Below, in pieces: positions 56,225 through 64,000 of a stretch of 64,000 nt of DNA. A program made the translations under genes and the position numbers. Below the pieces are notes generated by a model that was not told the DNA's origin, searched no databases, and saw only the letters and a program-made list of their open reading frames with translations. This DNA is from Trachythela sp. YZ-2020 (lineage: Eukaryota > Cnidaria > Anthozoa > Malacalcyonacea > Clavulariidae), in assembly GCA_016169945.1 (NCBI GenBank), contig JADLSH010000395.1, positions 5,360,001 through 5,424,000 of the forward strand, read 5' to 3'. Each line of letters begins with the position of its first letter. The stretch's first letter is position 1.

Positions 56225-57822
56225 CATCTTCAGTACTTTGTTTCAAACTAACTTGTATATAGTTGTAAGCATTATATTGCTTGGAAGTCTTGACTTTACA
56301 TAACGTCATTCATTCTAACATTCCTGTCATTAAAAGTATACTTGTCAAACATTTCCACCACATGTTTCATTATGCCTTGTAGGTAATAAATTATAGATCA
56401 GTTATAGCATATAGTTCCCTTGAACTTACTGGCAAATCAACTCGTTTGTTTTCTTGGAGTGCCGTTGCATGGATACAATTAAATGTAGTCGTAATTCTCA
56501 AGATAGTGCGCACGTCAGGTATGATTTTGAGCCCGGCGTTGGAGTGATAAATGTACATGCAAGAATTTCGGATTGTTAAAAAATTATCAGATTTTTGAAC
56601 TGCATGGGCATTTCACGATAAATTTTCCTGGAGCAAATAGATTACAGTTTGGTGACATGGCGACTACTCTAGACATATCATATGTGTTAATTTAAAATAA
56701 TGTTGATAAATAGACTATTCAATATTATTTACTGTACAATATAGAAATATCAAAAAATATAACTTAACGTTTATCTCGAGTCCACATGTGACGAAAGTGC
56801 GAACCATCCATTATCAGATTTCTGAAATTGAAAAACACGCACTTCAATTTTTTTCAAAAATATATCTATCATTTAAAACATAAATTATTATTATTATGGA
56901 TGTGTTGACATTGAACCTTTTCGGTCAAGGCAATACTCTCTGAATCCAAATTGCCTATATCGATGCATGGTTTTAATTATAATAAAACACTTGTGATAGA
57001 GCTTTTAAATCAAGTTGAATAATTTATAAAATCAGGAAATACTTTGTTGTTTATTGCAATAAAATGTTTATCAAAATTTCAGCTTGATGGAACTTACAGA
57101 GCTACATAAAAGCAATTCACCTACTTGTTTTACAGCTGGCTTAGCGAGGTTCGTCGTAGGCGTATAACGTTTTTGCGTTCTAAAGAAAAAAACCTTATAA
57201 GTAGAGTAGGCACAATAATTAATGTTAGAATGGCTCTTATAGGAGATAGGGTCAACCTCGTTCCTTGCATGATTTTCTTGGCTGTTCCGATCTCATCACG
57301 GTTTCAATTCTTAAGTGATAAATACAATTATAGTGCTAAAATGTTATGTGTGATGAGATTTAATGTCACTTCCTTCAAATTAAAAGTAAAAGTAGGTGCA
57401 AACGTTAACCCAAACTTGTTAAATTTTCAATAATGACCATGCAGTTTCCATGGCATGCGGTTAGATTCTTAATTAAAATTTGAAAGTGCAAATTGTCTAT
57501 TTGACACCTTTGACGGCATTTAACATCAAACCAGATGTCAGTATACTGAAATGATTGGGCGAGAGAGGAAACTGTACATCAGTTCCAGTAACCCCCCACA
57601 ATTATGTTTTCCACCGCGTGCTCTGTAGGTCTGCGTCAATACCGCGTTAGTATTGATGAACATATTTATAAATCGGTTGCCATGGTTTGTGTCTGAACTA
57701 CCTGAAAAAATTGAAAGCACATCGACGTTTCGACGGAAGTTAGTGCGAAGAAGTAGTAATTTCACGGTAATTCATGAGATTTAGAATTTAGATTTCAGAC
57801 TGCGTGCACAAACCACGGCAGC
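56225..57822. other. Intergenic sequence; possible LINE 3' remnant
   Basis: Mostly AT-rich with no gene. Near 57685-57780 the plus strand reads SELPEKIESTSTFRRKL, similar to the C-terminal end of CR1/L2-type LINE proteins; this is weak. A 102-codon frame at 57125-57433 shows no motif. Confidence 0.35.
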
Positions 57823-60800
57823 TTACTGTAGAACACCACCTACACCGGACCCCCAAGTTTGAGCATATTCATACCCTGTGTCATAATCTTGCCACATTGA
57901 CGGCAACCGAACGACGACTTTTTCTTGCCCAGGCCTTTCGGGCATTAGTTTTCTATCAAACAATACTGGTGATATTCCAGGTGATATCTTTGAGTGACTG
58001 GCAAGGTTTACGTCACTGCTAGGACTGTCGTCTGTCCGCGACACTGAGTGAAGATGTTCTTTGTTGTGGAGATTTTCGTCTGCGGAAGAAGAAAAATAAA
58101 GCTACCTGGTAAAAAATAAGATAAGTAGGTAGGTAGTTATGTATGTTATTATATAGGTAGTTATGTATGTTAGATAGGGATAGGTAGTTATGTATGTTGG
58201 TAGATAGGTAGTTATGTATGTTGGTAGATAGGGATAGGTAGATATGTATGTTGGTAGATAGGTAGTTATGTATGTTGGTGGATAGGGATAGGTAGTTATG
58301 TATCTTGGTAGATAGGGAGTTATGTATGTTAGATAGGGATAGGTAGTTATGTATGTTGGTAGATAGGTAGTTATGTATGTTGGTGGATAGGGATAGGTAG
58401 TTATGTATCTTGGTAGATAGGGAGTTATGTATGTTAGATAGGGATAGGTAGTTATGTATGTTGGTGGATAGGGATAGGTAGTTATGTATCTTGGTAGATA
58501 GGGATAGGGAGTTATGTATGTTAGATAGGGATAGGTAGTTGTGTATGTTGGTAGATAGGGATAGGTAGTTATGTATGTTGGTAGATAGGGATAGGTAGAT
58601 ATGTATGTTGGTAGATAGGTAGTTATGTATGTTGGTGGATAGGGATAGGTAGTTATGTATCTTGGTAGATAGGGATAGGTAGTTATGTATGTTAGATAGG
58701 GAGTTATGTATGTTGGTAGATAGGGATAGGTAGTTATGTATGTTAGATAATTAGATAGGGATAGGTAGTTATGTATGTTAGATAGGTAGTTATGTATGTT
58801 AGATAGGTAGTTATGTATGTTAGATAGGGATAGGTAGTTATGTATGTTAGATAGGGATAGGTAGTTATGTTTGTTAGATAGGGATAGGTAGTTATGTATG
58901 TTGGTAGATAGGTAGTTATGTATGTTGGTAGATAGGGATAGGTAGATATGTATGTTAGATAGGGATGCAAATAAAGATAGATCGGTAGATATGTGGGTTA
59001 TCAGGTCGTGGTTCGGTAGATCCGTAGATAGGCACAAAGGTAGAGGTAGGAAGGTGGATAGGTAAGTAAATAGTGCAGGTAAGTAAGTGGGTTTGTAGAT
59101 AGGCAGGTACTCTAGGTAGGCAGGTAGGTAAGTACTCAAGGAAAGTAGATAGGAAGGAAGGTGAGTGGGTAGATAGTGTAAGTAAGTAGGTTTGTAGATA
59201 GGCAGGTACTCTATAGGTAGACAGGTAGTACAAACATAGAGGTAGTAAGGAAGGTGAGTGGGTAGATAGTGTAAGTGAGTGGGTTTGTAGGTAGGCAGGT
59301 ACTCTAGGTAGGCAGGTAGGTAAGTAGAAATGCAGGTATAGGCACTGTGGGTAGGTACCGGAAATGATCTAATAAACCCCACTCTCTAATAGACGCCCAG
59401 ATCAACCAGAATTTTGTAAAGGACGTCCCCCTCTATTGAACGCCCCTCCCTACAGAGGCGTTTATTTTATTTAGTTAAACATTCATTAATAGTGTAAATG
59501 CTTGTTAAATTCATTTACTAGTGTCGGAACACATCAAGCAGTAATGCAGCGATATAAAAGTAGTGAAGGCCGGGCTCCACTTGCACGTACGTACGTACGA
59601 TTGCACGCACGTATGTGTTTATACTTTCGTGAAATTTGATTGGTTAAAAAGGGTCAAGATTAGCGATCATTTTCGAGTCACAGAGCACTTGCACGTACGG
59701 CCAGCGCGGCCGATTTTGCGCATGCTCTGTGACTCACGAAAGTATAAACACATACGTGCGTGCAATTGTGCGTACGTACGTGCAAGTGGAGCCCGGCCTT
59801 AAAACGCTTAAAACTGCCCGTACGTAAGAATAAACGCCCATCTCTCATACACACCACTTATCTGATAAACGCCCCCCCCCCCTCCCCTCTTAAAGTACGA
59901 AAATTGATTATTTACGCAATGTAAGATAGATCGTGATTTCTTTGTTTATGGTAGAGTAAGACTGTCCAAATATTTTTGCAAAAAATACAAAACCCCAACC
60001 CTTATCTTGCACAGCTGTCTCGTACCCAGGCGCCATTCAATAGGTATCGCATCATGTACCGTTACATGTGCTTTTTCCTGAAAGGTAGCTAGAGATTTCG
60101 TGGTTTTATCTTTCTGTGACAAGCTAATTAGTTGAATGACTGCACAGTTTCTCGGTTACAAAAGTAAATCATAGGCAAGTATATGTTGTCTTCAACGCAA
60201 GGGTTGGTACGGAATGTATCGTCAAATAACGGTCATAAATCAGACGTTAATATCTGAGGAGATTTTTCATTATGTAGAATGAGTCTACGCCCCAGAATCA
60301 AACTAATTGCAGACGTGTTTACCTTGTTTACCACGCCGATGAGGTGAAGTTGTTTGATTTCGACCAAGAAAAACGCTCGCTCGCTGTAAATCTTCATGCA
60401 CATATTTATCAGAAGCACAAGACGCTGGTGAGGTTGCATCATTTCCTAACGTGTTTGTTACGACAGGATTGTAATACATAAACATTCCCGATGTACTCAG
60501 AGAAGTACTGTCTGGCGTTAAATCGCTAGCACTATGTGGAGTGAGTGGTGGCTGGTAATTTAGAGGGAAGGTCTCAGCACTATGTGGTACGTGTACTGTG
60601 TCAGTCTTTCTGTAAGGGTGGAGTGCTTGGTTATGTACAGGAGAAGTCTCAACAGTATTATGTGGTACTGGGGCATGGTCCCGCTCAGAGAATAAAGAAT
60701 GGTTATTTCCAGAAGCCCCAGTAGTTCCTGTCTTCTGTTGTTCATCGAACTGAGGAATTCTGTCTGAGGGTTTAGTGATCTGACTGTTGTGAGAGCTGCC

Positions 60801-62246
60801 TGTGTTTGAGGTTATACTACCAGGAGGGGGAGATGTTGGTTTATTTTGCAGAGAGATTCTTGGTGTTGTTTCTTCAGGAATGGTTGTACTGTCCGTTACT
60901 GGATTGGACTTAACCGAATTAACCTCGTTCTTGCAAGTTGTTTGTTCTGACACCTGTAGATGAAGAGAAATAAAGTAAAAAAGAAATATGGCTATTGTAG
61001 TTGAAATTTGGTGATCAGCAGATCTCCATGATCCTGTTACAGGAATCAAACCTGCGGTACTGACTAAAACCAGTTGCCAACAAATAGCCAAACCTTCTAG
61101 TGCATAAATGAGTGATGTTGGTGTAGAACATTCCTTCTAGCAAATTTGATGTGGCATTCCTACTGGGCAGATTTGATGCAGCGTATTTTTTCCTTCATTA
61201 AGCATGAATGCAGTGCACAGATGAACAATCGACTAAGAAGTATTACTAGCTTCTAGACGAAGGGCCTTTTACATGGAGTCGCGTTAAAAAGCAATATATG
61301 TTACATATATTTCTCTATTTTTTTGAAATATTTCATCGAAGTTACATCAAGGCCACGAGCGTTTTAACGCTCATTCCAGGGGAAAACAGTCAGTGCTCTT
61401 TCATGGCGTTATCAGCGCTTTAAACAACACGAAATAGCCCAATGTGTGCCCATGCAGTCTTTTTCCGATCTATATATTGGGAGCGCCGAGTTTGAGACAG
61501 CACTTTGCTTGCGATTAGTAGTAACTCCTAGTATGACAAGCATATGACAAGGTAGATATGGGATACATCGTACACAACTCAAAAACAAACTTTACCTTGA
61601 CTAAATCATCTTTAGATCTTGGAGATAGATACTCAAAATTATCACGAATTCCATGACTACGGACAACATCTTGTAATGTTTCGTGTGAACAGCCAGTTTG
61701 GCCAGTATTCCGATCATAAAGAAAATCCATGTCACCTGAAAGTGTCTCGTATTCACGGCTCTTTAACACAGCGTACAGCTCACGCTAAAATAAAGGAAAT
61801 ATATAAAGTGCTTAAGAATAAAAAGGAAATAGTTCTGCTTTTTTGTCAGCGCGCGCGTTCATTTTAAATATTAACTATACCTGTATACAGCGGTGGGTAT
61901 ATATATAATTTTCTTCCCCTCTGAGGTGGAAAAATGTCAGAGGTATAGGGGGAAAGAAGAACGTGACGCTAGAAGAGGAAATGAGAGAAAATGGGAAGGA
62001 GGGAAAAGGAAGAGAAAATAAAATAAGCTTGAAATTCATGGAATAGGAGTTTCAAAAAAGTTTAAAATTTTCTTCCAACTACACAATTTTTTGTTTTGTT
62101 TGCAAAATTGCATACCGAAAATGCAGGAAACGGACAGTCTTGACTTCCACTACCTTAATAAATTTCATTTGTTCTTCGGTTGTTTCCTTTGATGTTTCCA
62201 ACTCTTCTCGAAGTTTTCTATTTTCCTCTTGCAAACAGATAACCTC
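57823..62246 (-). CDS. Unrecognised coiled-coil, Ser/Thr/Pro-rich protein, last 4 exons
   Basis: Minus-strand exons 62154-62246, 61596-61784, 60323-60953 and 57823-58079, all with AG/GT borders and matching phases (0, 0, 1), total about 388 codons to the stop. Exon 1 is a coiled coil (LQEENRKLREELETSKETTE). Exon 2 reads RELYAVLKSREYETLSGDM and DNFEYLSPRSKDDLVK. Exon 3 is long and low in complexity, rich in Ser, Thr, Pro and His (TTPRISLQNKPTSPPPG). The terminal exon, after the strong acceptor ttcttcttccgcag, reads KISPGISPVLFDRKLMPE and ends GSGVGGVLQ. I do not recognise the family; an adaptor or scaffold role would only be a guess. The 5' exons lie right of 62246 and were not found. The last intron (58080-60322) contains the minisatellite and a MITE. 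Confidence 0.72.
58107..58975. repeat. Minisatellite of gatagggataggtagttatgtatgtt type
   Basis: About 30 units of 22-31 bp built from ataggtagttatgtatgtt plus ggtagatag or agatagg. The spurious Tyr/Thr/Pro-rich minus frame across it (LPTYITTYP) is a by-product. It lies in the last intron of the 57823-62246 gene. Confidence 0.95.
59000..59350. repeat. Second minisatellite, ggtaggcaggtactc type
   Basis: Three to four imperfect copies of a unit of about 100 bp with gtaagtaagtgggtttgtag and ataggcaggtactctagg, themselves made of ggta/ggca tetramers. Confidence 0.85.
59566..59800. mobile_element. Fold-back MITE with 68-bp inverted ends
   Basis: The left end aaggccgggctccacttgca and its complement at the right (ending 59800) continue through cgtacgtacg and atgtgtttatactttcgtga. 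A second inner inverted pair (gagtcacagagca/tgctctgtgactc) gives nested symmetry. 235 bp, no coding part, no clear target duplication. It is in the last intron of the coiled-coil gene. Confidence 0.88.
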
Positions 62247-62793
62247 CTACCAAGAGTGGAATACGCATAATCATATAACATTTCGAAACTTGCAAACAAT
62301 ACGAGGAAGAATCATGGCTACGTATTTACGTCAAATGTGATACCCACCGCCAGGTAATCGCTGATTTATATAAAGCTATACGCTCAAGTATCGGACCGAT
62401 TTAATGTTCGGATAACCTATTTTTGAAAAAATATATGGTACCATCAGACGGTATCGTCGTCTGACAATCAATTCCTAATTGACATTCAGGAAATTAAAGC
62501 AGAAAACGACCCGATATTATATCATACTTACTAGAATGTATTTTTGGAGACGCGATGGAACTCATTATCTATATGTTAGGCAAAATATGGTCCGTGTTCG
62601 TGACGTGCGCATTGTATTTTTGCAAAATCAGTTGACCAATACCGTTCTTTAAACTAACCAATTGTTCAAGTCACGGATGGATATAACTAAGTCAAAACAT
62701 TTATGTTATGTTAAGTTGGGGCGAAAATACAATACAAACGTGACGAACAAGGACCGAATTTTTTCATAAACTACTTAAAAACACAGATAATGA
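62247..62793. other. Upstream of coiled-coil exon, nothing recognised
   Basis: No further exon or repeat was identified. Confidence 0.35.
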
Positions 62794-63070
62794 GTTTTAT
62801 TATATACACAAGCTCTGGATATGAGGTATTCTGCAATCTGATTGGTTCTCTACTAGCAGGATATTATCTCTTATAATATAGCCAACCACAATGCTGCAAT
62901 CTGATTGGTTGTCTACTAGCAGGATATTAGCTCATATCCTGCTAGTAGAGAAAAGTAGAAAAATGGCTGGCAGATTTGGACAATTAAATGAAGAGGAAAT
63001 TCAAGTTTTACTTGAAAAAAGTACGCCAAAATGTTCTGTTCATATCCAGAGCTTGTGTATATAATAAAAC
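62794..63070 (+). mobile_element. 277-bp TIR element with promoter-like repeats and a coding start
   Basis: The ends gttttattatatacacaagc (62794 on) and its complement (to 63070) form a 31-bp inverted repeat. Inside, ctgcaatctgattggtt-ctctactagcagg occurs twice (62831-62866 and 62894-62929), each with a CCAAT-type box; atatcctgctagtagag then follows in inverse. An ATG at 62963 opens 32 codons, starting MAGRFGQLNEEEIQVLLEKS; the last nine come from the right terminal repeat. The start resembles the N-terminus of Crypton/KIAA1958-like recombinase genes, from memory. It may be a captured 5' end or a deletion derivative. Confidence 0.55.
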
Positions 63071-63176
63071 AGTTATTCTACTCACTCTCGTCCTATATGA
63101 CTAATAGCCGACTCGGCGATATCGCGCATCGTCGGCTATCAGCTCATATACGACTCGAGTTCGTAGAATAACTGTT
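63068..63176. mobile_element. Fold-back MITE, 109 bp
   Basis: aacagttattctac ... ctatatgactaatagccga pairs with tcggctatcagctcatata ... gtagaataactgtt, with few mismatches, around a short centre. It overlaps the end of the preceding TIR element by three bases. Confidence 0.85.
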
Positions 63177-63870
63177 AAATATTGCACCGTCAAATCTCCA
63201 AACCAAGGCGCTTATATACTATATAAGCGCCCTGCTCCAAACCATGTATTCTATTAACTATGATTATACTAATCGCAATGTGTAAACGTATGTGTTCAGT
63301 TTGGTGGAAGTTAATCATTATGTGTCTAAGTCATCGAATCATGACGTCATATATAAATACATTTTATAGACCAATGACCTAAATGAAATAAAATGTCCTG
63401 GGCAATAATAACAATTATAATTTCTTTATATTACACGTTCGACAATTAATGAACAGCAAAAAAGCAACTTACAATATTGGACAATATCGTTGATGCAGTA
63501 TTGAAAAGTTATCTGCAGCAATTTACAAAAAAATACAATTTACACATCCCCCAAGTGAATGTTGCACACAAATCAACGTGCCGATTGTCCGTATTACAAT
63601 CTCGGCATTGAACAGAGGGAGCACAAGACAGTTTCAATGATAGAACAGCTATGACAAGAAACAAGTATCCCAGATTGCGCAAAAACGAAAAGGTTGGGCT
63701 TGTTAAGCAGTTAAATTTGCTTCCTAGAATCTAGTTATTTAAATATTATAGGCTTGTCTTTGTCAATTTACGCTACGGTGTATTATATAATAAAGACTAG
63801 AATGAAGGTTCCCCAATCTAAGTTATACGTTGTATACATTAAACTTCCTTTGAAGTCCTACGAAATTTGT
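63177..63870. other. AT-rich flank with a small hairpin
   Basis: 63207-63231 is a perfect 11-bp-arm palindrome (ggcgcttatat/atataagcgcc) with a 3-nt loop. Nothing else was recognised. Confidence 0.5.
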
Positions 63871-64000
63871 TCATGCGTATGCTGTAGCAGGCTGTTGTGC
63901 CTGTCGATTGACATACATGTTACCATAATCTAAGATGGATGGTTTTAGTTCTTTTATCAAGAATGTGGAGGGATAGTTCACAAGATTTCCTTTTATCTGC
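63871..64000 (-). CDS. Possible terminal exon of a gene entering from the right
   Basis: On the minus strand the last 130 bases are open and end in TGA at 63871. They read IKGNLVNYPSTFLIKELKP, then YGNMYVNRQAQQP and TAYA. The composition is protein-like and the frame is open to the window edge. The family is not recognised and no splice site is visible inside the window. Confidence 0.4.
   Translation of the reverse strand, partial: QIKGNLVNYPSTFLIKELKPSILDYGNMYVNRQAQQPATAYA

Noticed and set aside
58102..59382. A 426-codon Tyr/Thr/Pro-rich open frame on the minus strand
   Set aside because: It is produced by the minisatellite: repeat units without stops give LPTYITTYP-type tracts. It lies in an intron, has no domain, and its frame follows repeat length.

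Overview
The window is animal genomic DNA, AT-rich, with spliced genes, long introns and a dense mix of transposable elements. The repeat set (L2/CR1-type LINE, Copia and BEL/Pao elements, THAP-DDE and hAT-type DNA transposons, short type-I hammerhead ribozymes, a packaging-ATPase element) and the lipoxygenase gene suggest a cnidarian or another aquatic invertebrate. That placement is inference from family content; no ribosomal or mitochondrial marker is present. No bacterial genes are seen.

Host genes. (1) 198-7376, minus: seven phase-consistent exons of a lipoxygenase, with the iron-ligand pair HLLKTH. The gene runs off the left edge and its introns hold a mariner-like MITE, a tRNA-derived SINE and a broken LINE. 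(2) 27883-28181, minus: one exon of an unrecognised gene, with a possible last exon at 27359-27484. (3) 51704-52350, plus: the last two exons of a PLAT-domain gene. (4) 55553-56224, plus: an intact, intronless Tctex1-type dynein light chain gene. (5) 57823-62246, minus: four phase-matched exons of an unrecognised coiled-coil, Ser/Thr/Pro-rich protein, with a minisatellite in its last intron. (6) 63871-64000, minus: a possible last exon of another gene entering from the right.

Layout. 0-8 kb is the lipoxygenase gene. 8.07-18.5 kb is a 49-bp satellite array with higher-order structure and a 2,575-bp tandem duplication that carries a hAT-type fragment. 19.2-25.7 kb is a decayed BEL/Pao element with an integrase-deleted Copia element inside it. 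25.7-31 kb is mostly unexplained. 31.1-33.15 kb is a 2-kb fold-back palindrome whose arms are built from several 11-12 bp tandem repeats, with pieces of one reverse transcriptase family on both outer sides. 33.8-34.4 kb holds two hammerhead ribozymes and a perfect 60-bp-arm hairpin. 35.3-35.8 kb is a complete hAT MITE with an 8-bp target duplication. 36.45-40.19 kb is an element with terminal inverted repeats, palindromic tagtcctaa-type repeats, a third degenerate hammerhead and a decayed zinc-finger/packaging-ATPase gene. 41-43 kb has several MITEs. 43.78-47.22 kb is a THAP+DDE transposon with a 9-bp flanking duplication and a second element nested in it. 47.36-49.4 kb is a rearranged BEL/Pao. 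50.3-50.8 kb is a mosaic of pieces from the 40-kb region. The rest is host genes separated by fold-back elements.

The most novel candidates are the hammerhead-bearing element at 34 kb, the packaging-ATPase TIR element at 36-40 kb and the fold-back palindrome at 31-33 kb. All gene models here are read by eye from splice signals and family motifs.
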